Below are positions 32,685 to 41,457 of a stretch of DNA of 64,000 nt, one piece after another. The notes beneath the pieces are model-generated. The model had not been told where the DNA came from. It was given only the letters and a program-made list of their open reading frames with translations, and searched no databases. This DNA comes from Occallatibacter gabretensis (GTDB lineage: Bacteria > Acidobacteriota > Terriglobia > Terriglobales > Acidobacteriaceae), in NCBI RefSeq assembly GCF_001449115.1, contig NZ_LAIJ01000009.1, forward strand, positions 930,001 through 994,000, read 5' to 3'. The translations under genes were made by a program, and so were the position numbers. How positions within the stretch are numbered: position 1 is the stretch's first letter; the number at the start of each line of letters is the position of its first letter.

Positions 32685-33250
32685 ATGCCTTGGGGAAGAT
32701 CTTTATAGTTTTGAAATGGGAAACTAGGGACCTGTTTTCCTACGCTGCACATACGCATGTGGAAGACGTGGAAAGCGCGGAGGATGTGGAGAAGCGAGGT
32801 TTTCGGGAACCGCTGTTGATGCGGGTGCGGACGTTCTTTGCACAAAAAGGAGCGGGAATTCACAGGGGGTTGAAGGCCTGTTGTTGAAAGCGTGGAGAAG
32901 CAGGTATGCATGAAATTCAGAATGAGAGGCTTTTCCAGTTGTGCAGATTTCCGCAGACGCGTTTTAGAAAACAGGAAAGACACCCAAGGCTATCGGATTG
33001 AATCAGTTGAGTAGGTTATCCACTTTTCCATGGGGTACTACGGGTACTACGAGAGTTTCTATATATCTTTTTTCAAAAACAGAGGGTATCCGTCGCTCGC
33101 GATGGAATCGGTATTACGAGCTTGTGTCAGGCCGGGCCAGAGTGAAAAGAGGCATCAGGGGCTTACTTTTCGGGAACACGGTACGCGGAATCCAGATTTG
33201 ACGCGTGTTTTCCACGCTGGCATTTGCAGGAAAGGTGAATACAATCAAGA

Positions 33251-33280
33251 AGAACTGGCCAGGACTGGCCGGAACTGGCC
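33251..33280 (+). repeat. three tandem 10-base repeats ending ACTGGCC
   Basis: AGAACTGGCC, AGGACTGGCC and GGAACTGGCC follow one another at 33251-33260, 33261-33270 and 33271-33280, between the candidate origin and dnaN. Function unknown. Confidence 0.8.
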
Positions 33281-33285
33281 GTTCA

Positions 33286-33305
33286 GGCAACTGCGCCTTC
33301 GGCGC
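33286..33305 (+). repeat. 20-base direct repeat, copy 2
   Basis: Identical to 32614-32633, 672 bases away, with the same GCGCC-TTC-GGCGC hairpin. Confidence 0.75.
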
Positions 33306-33393
33306 GAGGCAGAGCAGGCTAGATGCTGTGGGGGGTCCGGGGATGTCGATCGTGGAAGCGGAAGTGGAGCAAACGGCCGCACAGGGGGCAGCG

Positions 33394-34515
33394 ATGGAGA
33401 TAACGGTAAGCCGTCAGGAATTGCTGAAGGAACTCACCGCGACGCAGAGTGTGGTGGAACGCAAGACAACAATTCCGATTCTCTCGAATTTTCTGATTGA
33501 GGCCGAAGGCGACAAGCTGACGATCACAGCGACGGATCTGGATCAGGCAATGCGCACGAGCGCCAACGTGAAGGTGAAAAAAGCAGGCTCCTGCACGATT
33601 CCCGCGCGGAAGCTTTACGACTACGTGAAGCTGCTGCCGGAGGGCGAGGTTTCGATCAAGCTGCTCGAAAACCATTGGGTGCAGATTCGCTCCGGCCGCT
33701 CAAACACTAAGATGGTGGGCATGGCGCGTGCGAATTATCCGCAGGTGCCGGAGTTTCCCTCCGAATCCGTGACGTCGATTCCCGCGCAGGCCTTCAAGAC
33801 ACTGATTGCGCATACGATCTTTGCCATCTCGAATGAAGAGTCGCGGTACACGCTGAACGGAGCGCTGCTGGTGTTAAAGCCGGAGTCGCTGGCTATGGTG
33901 GCGACAGACGGACACCGATTGAGCTTTGTCGAAAAGCCAGGCGAGACGCTAGAGGGCATCAGCGGCGAGAAGCGTGTGCTGATTCCGCGCAAGGCCCTGA
34001 GTGAGTTGGCAAGCCTGCTGGGCTCAAGCGACGTGGAGAAGGTGGAATTTGCCGATGATGATCACACGCTGTTCTTCCGCGTGGGTCACCGCACGCTGAG
34101 CTCACGCAAGCTGACCGGGCAGTTCCCAAATTACGAGGCGGTCATGCCGCGCGACAATACGAAGTTTGCGGTGGTGCGCTCGGCGGAGTTGTCGCAGGCG
34201 ATTCAGCGCGTAGCGCAGTTTGCCGATGAGCGGAGCGGCGCAATTCGGATGCGGCTTGAGGGTAACGAGTTGAAGATCAGCGCAGCATCGACAGAGGCCG
34301 GTGAGAGCGAGGACACGATTGATACGCCCTACTCGAGCGATCCAATTGTGGTGGGCTTTAACTCGGGCTATATCCTGGATTTTCTGAAGGCGCTGGGCAA
34401 CGCGGGCGAGGTCAGACTCGAGTTCAAGGACTCGCAATCAGCGGGGCAGATGCGACCCGAGGACCCAGACGCGGAGTACAAATCCCGCTACGTGCTGATG
34501 CCGATGCGAATCTGA
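33394..34515 (+). CDS. dnaN: DNA polymerase III sliding clamp (beta subunit)
   Basis: A 373-residue beta clamp from the ATG at 33394, which has AGGGGG six bases upstream and gives the typical start MEITVSRQELLKEL and normal family length. The open frame continues 63 residues upstream without family similarity, although an in-frame ATG at 33343 is possible. Conserved stretches include RKTTIPILSNFLIEA, TDLDQAMRTS, NEESRYTLNGALL, ATDGHRLSF and the C-terminal MPMRI. The clamp encircles DNA and tethers the replicative polymerase. It is not next to dnaA or recF here but follows an origin-like region. It ends four bases from the convergent anti-sigma gene. Confidence 0.97.
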   Translation: MEITVSRQELLKELTATQSVVERKTTIPILSNFLIEAEGDKLTITATDLDQAMRTSANVKVKKAGSCTIPARKLYDYVKLLPEGEVSIKLLENHWVQIRSGRSNTKMVGMARANYPQVPEFPSESVTSIPAQAFKTLIAHTIFAISNEESRYTLNGALLVLKPESLAMVATDGHRLSFVEKPGETLEGISGEKRVLIPRKALSELASLLGSSDVEKVEFADDDHTLFFRVGHRTLSSRKLTGQFPNYEAVMPRDNTKFAVVRSAELSQAIQRVAQFADERSGAIRMRLEGNELKISAASTEAGESEDTIDTPYSSDPIVVGFNSGYILDFLKALGNAGEVRLEFKDSQSAGQMRPEDPDAEYKSRYVLMPMRI

Positions 34516-34519
34516 CAGC

Positions 34520-35347
34520 TCATTTCTGGGCTTGTTCGATGACATTGATGAGGCCGGTGAAGCGTGCGCGATCTACGTCACTGATGGCAACGACGGAGAG
34601 GCTTTCCGTCGTGAACCCGGAAATCTGAAATCCTGCATGCTGAGGCGGCAAAGGCCCCGGAAACAGATCCGAGTCTTTGCCGCCGTTACTTTTTGCACCG
34701 ACAAAAACCGAGACGCGGTGTTGCCCAATGGCGTACACAAGTTGTGCAATGGGCTGGTTGTGCAGGTATGCGAGGTTTGCCCCCAGAAGAGTTGCCCCAG
34801 CGGGCAGTTGCTCTGGCAGATTGAAGGTGAAAGGAATCTTACCCTGGAACCACGGCTTGACCGTGTGCCGGTCTGAGGAAAGTACCTGCAACGGCTGATT
34901 CGCGGCAAGCGTTGCGACGTGCAGATCAGAGATCTCCGTGGCGAGGTTGGTTTGTTGCGCGAGCGACGCAGCGGTGTGAGCAGCATTCTGCCGTGTCACG
35001 GACCATAGACCCACAACGACAAGCAGCAATGCAGCCGCGGCCCAGCCGGAAAATGCGCTCCATGCCCGGAGCGTATTCATAGAACTACGAGCAGGGTCTT
35101 GTTCGTGATTTACGACTCGTGCGTTCTCCTGTGCAATCAGGCTTTTCATCCGATTCTGGAATCCATCGGCGACAGTGTAGCGCTGGCCGGCCTTTGCCGT
35201 GGTTGTTTTGAGCAATGCCGCCGCCAGCGCCGCGGAGGTGCACGACGGGCAGGAGTCGAGATGTTCTTTGACAACGCTCAACTGGCTGGTAGAGAGCTCG
35301 CCATCGACAAGAGCGCTGAGCGTGGGAGATGAAAGATGTTCGGTCAT
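34520..35347 (-). CDS. anti-sigma factor with N-terminal zinc finger
   Basis: A 275-residue membrane protein. The N-terminus carries the HxxxCxxC zinc-finger anti-sigma motif (His in KEHLDSCPSC, residues about 24-31), then a helix near 95-117 (AWSAFSGWAAAALLLVVVGLWSV) and a roughly 150-residue extracytoplasmic domain resembling a beta-rich sensor (GATLLGANLAYLHNQPIAQLVYAI). The start at 35347 overlaps the sigma-factor stop (ATGA), so the two proteins are made together and should bind one another. Release of the sigma factor would follow an envelope signal. Confidence 0.88.
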   Translation of the reverse strand: MTEHLSSPTLSALVDGELSTSQLSVVKEHLDSCPSCTSAALAAALLKTTTAKAGQRYTVADGFQNRMKSLIAQENARVVNHEQDPARSSMNTLRAWSAFSGWAAAALLLVVVGLWSVTRQNAAHTAASLAQQTNLATEISDLHVATLAANQPLQVLSSDRHTVKPWFQGKIPFTFNLPEQLPAGATLLGANLAYLHNQPIAQLVYAIGQHRVSVFVGAKSNGGKDSDLFPGPLPPQHAGFQISGFTTESLSVVAISDVDRARFTGLINVIEQAQK

Positions 35348-35940
35348 GCGCGTGCCTCTCTGGACAAAATGGCGCCGTCCTGCAGTTCTTTTCTGAGAAA
35401 TGCCCGCGCGCGGGCGATGCGGGACATTACGGTGCCGAGCGGAATTTCCAAAGCCAATGCGATCTCCCTGTACTTGAGTTCCTCCACGTCGCAAAGCAAG
35501 ATGATTTCGAGCAGCGGCGGCGGAAGTTTCTGCATGGCAGTCTCAACGGCTGCGCTATCTGCAAGACGGAGGATGTTCAGCTCGGGCGTTTCACGGTCGA
35601 TGATGGCTTCGGGATACCGCCCGGCATCGCCGTACTCCGTCAACTCGTCTTCAAGAGCCGTGGTGCGCACAGCCGCAAGGCCAGTGCGCGAAGTAAGCCA
35701 GGTATTTCGCAGAATGCGAAAGATCCATGCCTTGAAGTTGGTGCCTGGCTCAAACGAAGCAAAGGCGCGGAAAGCCTTGAGCAGTGTTTCCTGCACCAGG
35801 TCTTCGGCATCTTGCCGGTTGCCTGCAAGCCAATGAGCAAAGTTATAGAGACGGGGAAGCAAAGGCATGGCGAGATCTTCAAACGTAGAGGTTTGAAGAG
35901 CGCCTTTGCCTGTCCATCGCTTCCATGAGAGCAGAGCCAT
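35344..35940 (-). CDS. ECF-type RNA polymerase sigma factor
   Basis: A 198-residue sigma-70 family ECF factor. Region 2 is PRLYNFAHWLAGNRQDAEDLVQETLLKAFRAF with FEPGTNFKAWIFRILRNTWL, and region 4 is LPPPLLEIILLCDVEELKYREIALALEIPLGTVMSRIARARAFLRKEL. Region 3 is absent, as in the ECF group. The ATG at 35940 is the likeliest start, although its AAGGAGG lies unusually far upstream; the frame stays open to 36042. It is paired with the anti-sigma gene and divergent from the metallophosphoesterase operon, a possible target. Confidence 0.88.
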   Translation of the reverse strand: MALLSWKRWTGKGALQTSTFEDLAMPLLPRLYNFAHWLAGNRQDAEDLVQETLLKAFRAFASFEPGTNFKAWIFRILRNTWLTSRTGLAAVRTTALEDELTEYGDAGRYPEAIIDRETPELNILRLADSAAVETAMQKLPPPLLEIILLCDVEELKYREIALALEIPLGTVMSRIARARAFLRKELQDGAILSREARA

Positions 35941-36058
35941 CTGGATTGAGAGCTTCCTTTCCTCCTTATATCGATTGAAACCGGCGAGCGGCAAAATTAT
36001 TCCGCCGCAGGCGGAATAATTCACCCAGAAACCAGTTTGCATCCGTGGAGGGAGAAAC

Positions 36059-37087
36059 GTGAAGACTCAAAATCAGGAACTGTATCCGCATTCTCATGAT
36101 CCCCACGATAGAGACAGCGGTCGCAATCAACGCAATTCAATGCCGGAGGACGGAATTGATCGGCGCAATTTTCTAAGCTGCATGGCCTGGGCTGGGACGG
36201 GATTGGTCTGGACGATGATGGGTGGAGTGCCGACGTCAAAGCTCTTTGCTGCTACAGCTGAAGGCTCGGCGGGACGCGAAAAGCATGCTGCAGAGAGCGG
36301 ATTCAGCTTTGTGCAGATTAGCGACAGCCATATTGGCTTTAATAAGGCCGCGAATCAGGATGTGGCGGGAACTCTGCAGGCTGCAATCGAGAAGATAAAT
36401 CGCCTTCCGGAGACTCCGGATTTGCTGCTGCACACAGGCGACATTACGCATTCCTCCAAACCAGCCGAGTTCGATACCGCGCAGGAAATTGTGAAGGGGG
36501 CAAAGGCTGGACAGGTCTTGTATGTTCCCGGCGAACATGACACAGCCTCAGACGATGGGCAGCTCTATCGAGAGCGATTTGGCAAAGACACGTCAGGCAG
36601 CGGATGGTACAGCTTTCATCACAAGGGCGTGCACTTTGTGGGGCTGAATAATGTGCAGCAGATAGACAAGATGGGCAATCTGGGCGCGGATCAGCTGGCG
36701 TGGCTTAAAAACGATCTTGCAGGCCAGCAGTCTTCGACTCCGATTGTGATCTTCGCGCACATTCCACTCTGGATGGTCTATCCGGATTGGGGCTGGGGCA
36801 CGGCAGACGGCGCCGAGGCGCTCTCGCATCTCAAGCGGTTTGGTTCAGTGACGGTGTTGAATGGACACATTCACCAGGTGACGCAAAAGGTGGAGGGCAA
36901 TGTGGCGTTCCACACGGCGATGGCCACGGCCTTTCCTCAGCCGTCGCCGGGAGCCGCGCAGAATCCCGGGCCGATGGTGGTTCCAGCAGAAAAGCTGCGG
37001 AGCGTGCTGGGGATCTCGAAGGTAAATTTTGTCGCGCGGCGAAGCCATCTCGCAATTGTGGATTCTTCGCTGGCGGATGAAGCATGA
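36059..37087 (+). CDS. exported metallophosphoesterase (calcineurin-like)
   Basis: A 342-residue phosphoesterase. The N-terminus has a twin-arginine-type signal, DRRNFLSCMAWAGTGLVWT, near residues 37-55, so it is probably folded with its metals before export. Metal-binding motifs follow the family order: SDSHIGF, HTGDITHSS, a GEHD in place of the usual GNHD (VPGEHDTAS), FAHIPLW and NGHIHQVTQ. The start is a GTG at 36059 with GGAGGGAG upstream. It overlaps the cytochrome gene by four bases. The substrate is unknown. Confidence 0.87.
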   Translation: MKTQNQELYPHSHDPHDRDSGRNQRNSMPEDGIDRRNFLSCMAWAGTGLVWTMMGGVPTSKLFAATAEGSAGREKHAAESGFSFVQISDSHIGFNKAANQDVAGTLQAAIEKINRLPETPDLLLHTGDITHSSKPAEFDTAQEIVKGAKAGQVLYVPGEHDTASDDGQLYRERFGKDTSGSGWYSFHHKGVHFVGLNNVQQIDKMGNLGADQLAWLKNDLAGQQSSTPIVIFAHIPLWMVYPDWGWGTADGAEALSHLKRFGSVTVLNGHIHQVTQKVEGNVAFHTAMATAFPQPSPGAAQNPGPMVVPAEKLRSVLGISKVNFVARRSHLAIVDSSLADEA

Positions 37088-37467
37088 AACGCGCGCTGAG
37101 GATACTGCTTTGTGGATGTATGGGAATGGCTGCACAGCTTCTGCTGGCGCAGTCACATTCATTTGGCGATGCTGCTCGCGGAAAAGAGATTTTTGAAAGG
37201 CGATGCACCGGATGCCACACACTGGACCAGAACCGCGAAGGACCGAGGCTACGAAATGTCTTTGGTAGAACAGCTGGAAGCATAAAAGACTTTGAGTATT
37301 CGGAGGCACTGAAGAAATCGCTGCTGGTCTGGGATGAGGAGACGCTCGACAAGTGGCTAACCAATCCGGATGAGTTTGTTCCCGGTAACAATATGGGGTT
37401 CCGCATGGCAAAGCCGCAGGAAAGGCAAGACCTGATCCTGTTTCTGAGGGGCGGAGCCAGGAAGTAG
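37084..37467 (+). CDS. small c-type cytochrome
   Basis: A 127-residue class I cytochrome c. A signal peptide (about 1-23, LLCGCMGMAAQLLLAQ) is followed by the haem site CTGCH at 41-45 and the distal Met in MGFRMAKPQERQDLILFL near 105. The sequence GPRLRNVFGRTAGSI is typical of cytochrome c2/c550 types. It is translationally coupled to the metallophosphoesterase (ATGA), an unusual partner. It should carry electrons in the periplasm. Confidence 0.92.
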   Translation: MKRALRILLCGCMGMAAQLLLAQSHSFGDAARGKEIFERRCTGCHTLDQNREGPRLRNVFGRTAGSIKDFEYSEALKKSLLVWDEETLDKWLTNPDEFVPGNNMGFRMAKPQERQDLILFLRGGARK

Positions 37468-37473
37468 ATCAGC

Positions 37474-37511
37474 AATAGGCTTCAATCGTCGAGTACCGAT
37501 TGAAGCCTATT
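37474..37511. terminator. bidirectional terminator hairpin between cytochrome c and GH31 genes
   Basis: AATAGGCTTCAATCG (37474-37488) pairs perfectly with CGATTGAAGCCTATT (37497-37511) around an eight-base loop, between convergent genes. There is no long T-run, but a 15-base perfect stem here most likely ends both transcripts. Confidence 0.75.
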
Positions 37512-37514
37512 ACG

Positions 37515-39986
37515 TTATTGGAAGGTGATGTGCATCGCGCCGCCTTTACTGGGAACAGTGACGGCTGAGCCGAGGGAGGTTTTCTCTGGCGTGATTGCAC
37601 GACTTTCTGTTGACGCGCTCTTCGCAGCGAAGCCGATTACTTCGACCCGAATCTCTTTCCACCATGAAGTGAAGTTGCCTTCCGATTTGGCGACATCCAC
37701 ATTGAGCGCACCGTCAGCGGCGATAGAGCAGGTGAAGCTCTGGCGCAGATATGCGCCGTGGCGGAAGTTATAGGTTGCGCCATCGTCCTGGTAGATTTCC
37801 CCGCTGCAGGATGCACCAGGGCCTGGTGCGTACACACGCAACGTCAGCAGGCCGTTTGGCACTTCGCTTGTCGATTGCGTCACGGGCTGCATGGGCACGA
37901 TTGCGCCTGCCCTGACATATATGGGCAGCTCATCGAGTTTGGGCTGGACCATAATGGGCGGCAGTGCTGCGGTTGTCTCGCGGATCTCGTTGTCACGTGC
38001 TGCAATGGGGGCGCTGCGATCCAGGCGCTCGCCGGTCCAGTAGTTGTACCAGATGCCGGGCGGAAGATGGACCTCGTAGGGCGCGACCTCTTCAGGAGAT
38101 GGCGAGTCAGCGACTAGCAGGTCCGGACCGAACATGAATTCGCCTGGCGCATCGAGATCAAGCGGATGATTGTCCGCCGTGGCATGAGGAAACTCTACAA
38201 ACAAGGGCCGGATGATGGGCAGACCATCGCGCGAGGTCTCTTCCGCCGTGGTGTAGAGGTAAGGCATCAGCTTGTAGCGTTCCTCGATATAGCGACGGCG
38301 GATAGCTTCCTGCTCAGGACCGTCAGCCCAGGGCTCATGTGGTCGCGAGCCTTTCACGGCGTGGTCGCGGTCAATCGGTTGAAACGCGGCAAGCATGAGC
38401 CAGCGCGTAAGCAGATCGGGCGGCGGTGAGCCGGCAAAGCCGCCCACATCCGCGCCGGCGAGCGAAAAGCCGCTCAGGCCAAGGTTAAGAAGCTGTGGTG
38501 TTGTCTGCCGGAGATGATTCCACGTAGATGAGTTATCGCCAGTCCAGGTGACGGCGTAGCGCTGGCCACCGGCAAAGCTGGCACGCGTCATCACGAAGGG
38601 TCGCTCATTCGGGCGCAGCGCAAGAACGCCATCATGCGTGGCGCGCGAGTTCTCCATGCCGTAGATGTTGTGAATCTCGGTGTGCGCAGCGGTGCGCGTA
38701 GCAAAGCCCGGCTCCTCAATGCGGTGTTGCACGTCGCCCGGCATAGTCTTGGCGGGATACACAAAGACAGCCGGCTCATTCATGTCGTTCCAGAAACCGG
38801 AGACACCGTCAGCAACGAGCTGCTTATAGAGCGTTCCCCACCAGGCGCGAGTCTGCTGTTGGGTAAAGTCTGGAAAAACGGACGGACCGGGCCAGACGGG
38901 ACCGATGTAATCCTGCCCATTGCGCTTGACGAAGTGGTCGCCTGCCTTGCCAGTGTCATAGGGCGCATAGTTCTGGTTGGGCAGATACGCAACGTGCAGA
39001 TCCGTGATGGTGATGAGATGGAATTGCTCAGCGGAGAGCGTATGCACCATATCCGCGAAGCCGGGAAAACGATCCTGATCGATGGTGAAGGGGCGATTCT
39101 TCTGCTGGAAGTCGATATCGAGCCAGATGGCGTCGGCAGGAATGCGGCCCGAGCGGAAGCGCGCAGCCACTTCCTCGGTCTCCTTGCGCGACATATAGCT
39201 GTAACGCGACTGCTGAAACCCCAGCGCCCATAGAGGAGGCAGCGGTGTGGGTCCGGTAAGCCAGGCCCAGGTGTTCAGGACGTGCTTTGGCTCCGGGCCA
39301 TACAGCAGGTAGTAATCAAGCGGCCCCGCGGGCGCGGAGAATGTGTATCGGTCGTCGCGCTCGCGGCCAAAGTCGAAGAAGGTGCGATAGGTGTTGTCGA
39401 GGAAGACGCCGAGGGCGCGGCCCGCACGCATTTGGATGAAGAACGGGATTGATTTGTAGATAGGGTCCGTCGATTCCTGCCAGCCAAAGGTGTCGCTGTT
39501 CCACATGACAAAGGCTTCCCCCGCTCGGTCGAGGGGGCCGGGCTTATCACCGAGTCCGAAGAAGTGATCATCGCCGGTTTTAATTTTGGTTACACGGAAT
39601 GCGCCTCCGTCCCAGGCAGCGGGTGCGGCGTCCTGCTGCAGGATGTTGCCATTGAGATCGGCGACGGTAAGTCGCCCATCTGCCGAAATGGTGACACGCA
39701 GAACCGGGGTACGAAATCCGCTCTCCTCGAGCGTAACTGGGAAGCGCGTTAACCGCGATGGAGGCAGCATGGCCCAGGAAGCATCTTCCGGCTGCCGGTC
39801 TGCCGGATAGATGCGCACGCGAAGAACGTCTGGCCGCAGAGCCTGTACGTTGAGGGTGACGCCGTTTACTGTCTTTACGATGCCAGTGGGTGAGCTTGGC
39901 GGCAAGACCTGCTGCGCCTGCACGCGAAGGCCTCCACCGAGGAAGACCGCGGCGGAGAGCGCAAATACTTTTTTACCGTTCAACAT
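37515..39986 (-). CDS. secreted glycoside hydrolase family 31 (alpha-glucosidase type)
   Basis: An 823-residue GH31 enzyme with a signal peptide (about 1-24, VFALSAAVFLGGGLRVQA). Residues 30-230 are the N-terminal beta-sandwich. The catalytic barrel shows PLWALGFQQSRYSYMSRKE, WLDIDFQQK, the nucleophile motif GFWNDMNEPAVF near 395-405, RPFVMTRASFAGGQRYAVTWTGDNSS with the acid/base Asp near 484, and GADVGGFAGSP. A C-terminal beta domain follows. GH31 enzymes hydrolyse terminal alpha-glucosidic or alpha-xylosidic bonds; alpha-glucosidase is the safest call. Monocistronic, convergent with the cytochrome gene. Confidence 0.92.
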   Translation of the reverse strand: MLNGKKVFALSAAVFLGGGLRVQAQQVLPPSSPTGIVKTVNGVTLNVQALRPDVLRVRIYPADRQPEDASWAMLPPSRLTRFPVTLEESGFRTPVLRVTISADGRLTVADLNGNILQQDAAPAAWDGGAFRVTKIKTGDDHFFGLGDKPGPLDRAGEAFVMWNSDTFGWQESTDPIYKSIPFFIQMRAGRALGVFLDNTYRTFFDFGRERDDRYTFSAPAGPLDYYLLYGPEPKHVLNTWAWLTGPTPLPPLWALGFQQSRYSYMSRKETEEVAARFRSGRIPADAIWLDIDFQQKNRPFTIDQDRFPGFADMVHTLSAEQFHLITITDLHVAYLPNQNYAPYDTGKAGDHFVKRNGQDYIGPVWPGPSVFPDFTQQQTRAWWGTLYKQLVADGVSGFWNDMNEPAVFVYPAKTMPGDVQHRIEEPGFATRTAAHTEIHNIYGMENSRATHDGVLALRPNERPFVMTRASFAGGQRYAVTWTGDNSSTWNHLRQTTPQLLNLGLSGFSLAGADVGGFAGSPPPDLLTRWLMLAAFQPIDRDHAVKGSRPHEPWADGPEQEAIRRRYIEERYKLMPYLYTTAEETSRDGLPIIRPLFVEFPHATADNHPLDLDAPGEFMFGPDLLVADSPSPEEVAPYEVHLPPGIWYNYWTGERLDRSAPIAARDNEIRETTAALPPIMVQPKLDELPIYVRAGAIVPMQPVTQSTSEVPNGLLTLRVYAPGPGASCSGEIYQDDGATYNFRHGAYLRQSFTCSIAADGALNVDVAKSEGNFTSWWKEIRVEVIGFAAKSASTESRAITPEKTSLGSAVTVPSKGGAMHITFQ

Positions 39987-40126
39987 GGCGTCAGAGTGGA
40001 GATGTGGGCAGCTTCAGCGCAATGCAGAAAACTCCCTCAGTGTCTCATTTTGCAGTCAACAGATAAGGCTATTCTTTGCATCAGGTTAGGGGAGCCGCTG
40101 AACCGATTTTCTGAGCTGGCGCAGCT

Positions 40127-41233
40127 CTAACTTCGCCAGTGCAGATCGACAGGGCCATCCATGGAATGCTTCGGTGCAGCGCCGGCAGGGGTCTCAAGCC
40201 GCGCCTGCTTCAAAGCGAAATACCATTTAGCCGGCTTGTCGGCGTCGTCAATCAGCATCAGGCTGGGGTTGTGACGCAGGCCCTCGGCCTGCTGGATCAT
40301 CGTCTCCTGGTCCTGGCGAACAAACTTGGCGCCGAAGAACTTGGCGATGGGCGTGACGAAAGGGACGCGATAGAAGACGTTCCAGGCACCAATCACATCA
40401 ATACGGCAGGTAGAGCTGGTGACGGGCGTAATGGTAGTGAGCGAAGAAAACCACTTGTCGCCGCAGCGAATGGTCTCCGTGCGCCGGTTCGGCAGCACAA
40501 AGTCGATGGTGGTCTCAACGGGCTGGCCATAGACGCCAAGCAGTTTATATGGAGCCGAGTTGGCGCTGGGTGCATGCGCCGCCATCCGGAAGCCCTCCGG
40601 AATCGGCTCAAAGCGCTTGGTTTTCTCGCGGATGGAGTGGCGGCTGCGCCACCACCATGCCTGGTGCACAAAAGGCCCGTGCGCCGGATCCATAAGGCCA
40701 ATAATGCCGTGATCCACGTTGCAGGGCAGGTCGGCTGAGAGATGCGCAGTGCGGAAACGAGGTCCAAATTTGGCGAGCTCTGGAACGGGTCTGTCCGGTG
40801 CAGCCAGCCTTCCGGATCCCGGCGCGGGAATGTAGACCCAGGCATGGCCGTCGCGCTCCTCGCAGGGGTACGCTGAGGCATAAATTCGCGTTGGGTCAAG
40901 CTTATCGTGGCTTGAAAGCGAGGGAATCTGCTCGCACTGCCCGCTGCACGGCTCAAACTCCCATCCATGGTATCGGCAAGTCAGGCGGTTGCCGTCAAAC
41001 CAGCCCACGCTCAAGGGGATGCCGCGGTGCGGACAGCTGTCGCGCATGGCAAAGACGCGCCCGTCAGTGCGGCGGCCCAGTACCAGTGGGATATCAAGCA
41101 GCATGGCCGTCGCTAGTTTGCCTTTGCGGAACCCATCCGTGCGGAGCGCAGGATACCAGTCGTCATAAATGAGCGTAGCGGCCGGACCGAAAGCCGGGCC
41201 GGTCGCGGACTGGATGCTGGTAACTAGAGCCAT
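40127..41233 (-). CDS. Rieske-type aromatic ring-hydroxylating oxygenase
   Basis: A 368-residue oxygenase alpha-subunit-like protein. The Rieske [2Fe-2S] ligands are Cys67/His69 in DSCPHRGIPL and Cys86/His89 in LTCRYHGWEF. The catalytic domain has NVDHGIIGLMDPAHGPFVHQ, the mononuclear iron region. It resembles the pheophorbide-oxygenase/VanA-like group more than two-component dioxygenases. The ATG at 41233 gives the expected N-terminus (LIYDDWYPALRTDGF) although no ribosome site is seen; a longer GTG start at 41368 would run nearly to the tRNA. A reductase partner is not adjacent. Confidence 0.87.
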   Translation of the reverse strand: MALVTSIQSATGPAFGPAATLIYDDWYPALRTDGFRKGKLATAMLLDIPLVLGRRTDGRVFAMRDSCPHRGIPLSVGWFDGNRLTCRYHGWEFEPCSGQCEQIPSLSSHDKLDPTRIYASAYPCEERDGHAWVYIPAPGSGRLAAPDRPVPELAKFGPRFRTAHLSADLPCNVDHGIIGLMDPAHGPFVHQAWWWRSRHSIREKTKRFEPIPEGFRMAAHAPSANSAPYKLLGVYGQPVETTIDFVLPNRRTETIRCGDKWFSSLTTITPVTSSTCRIDVIGAWNVFYRVPFVTPIAKFFGAKFVRQDQETMIQQAEGLRHNPSLMLIDDADKPAKWYFALKQARLETPAGAAPKHSMDGPVDLHWRS

Positions 41234-41379
41234 CAAGAGAAAGATAGCAGCGCATCCGCGATCTTTGACATGCCACGCTTGAATTGGTAGCTTAATAGAA
41301 GGGTACTTGTGGCCAAACGGCTGCTTTCTTTGACTCTGGAACAGCCATTCGGTAGTTCCTTCCGCCACTTCCCTAAAGC

Positions 41380-41457
41380 GTCCCCGTCGTCTAGCCCGGC
41401 CTAGGACACCGCCCTTTCACGGCGATAACACGGGTTCGAATCCCGTCGGGGACGCCA
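41380..41457 (+). tRNA. tRNA-Glu (anticodon TTC)
   Basis: A complete cloverleaf. The acceptor stem is GTCCCCG (41380-41386) with CGGGGAC (41447-41453), then G and an encoded CCA. The anticodon loop CTTTCAC (41414-41420) has TTC at 41416-41418. The T-arm is CGGG-TTCGAAT-CCCG. It closely matches the well known E. coli tRNA-Glu. A TTGACT at 41330 could be the minus 35 element, but no good minus 10 follows at the right distance. No direct repeat of the 3' end is seen downstream, so I find no sign of integration at this tRNA. Confidence 0.98.

Larger units (their letters stand above)
32685..33393. other. gene-free region upstream of dnaN: candidate replication origin
   Basis: About 700 bases with no supported gene. 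It contains DnaA-box-like words on both strands: TGTGGAAGA (32758-32766), TGTGGAGAA (32785-32793), CGTGGAGAA (32891-32899), TTATCCACT (33016-33024, one mismatch to the consensus TTATCCACA) and TTTTCCACG (33208-33216). Eight bases after the best box are GC bases and two GGGTACTAC repeats (33033-33050), then the AT-rich stretch 33056-33082. This order (box, GC bases, TAC triplets, AT-rich) resembles the basal unwinding element of bacterial origins. The dnaA gene is not in the window, so this remains a candidate. Confidence 0.4.

Noticed and set aside
33205..33393. Upstream extension of dnaN, including an ATG at 33343
   Set aside because: The extension lacks family similarity; the ATG at 33394 has a ribosome site and gives the usual clamp length.
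41380..41457. tRNA-Glu as an integration site for a mobile island
   Set aside because: No repeat of the tRNA 3' end and no integrase gene were found downstream.
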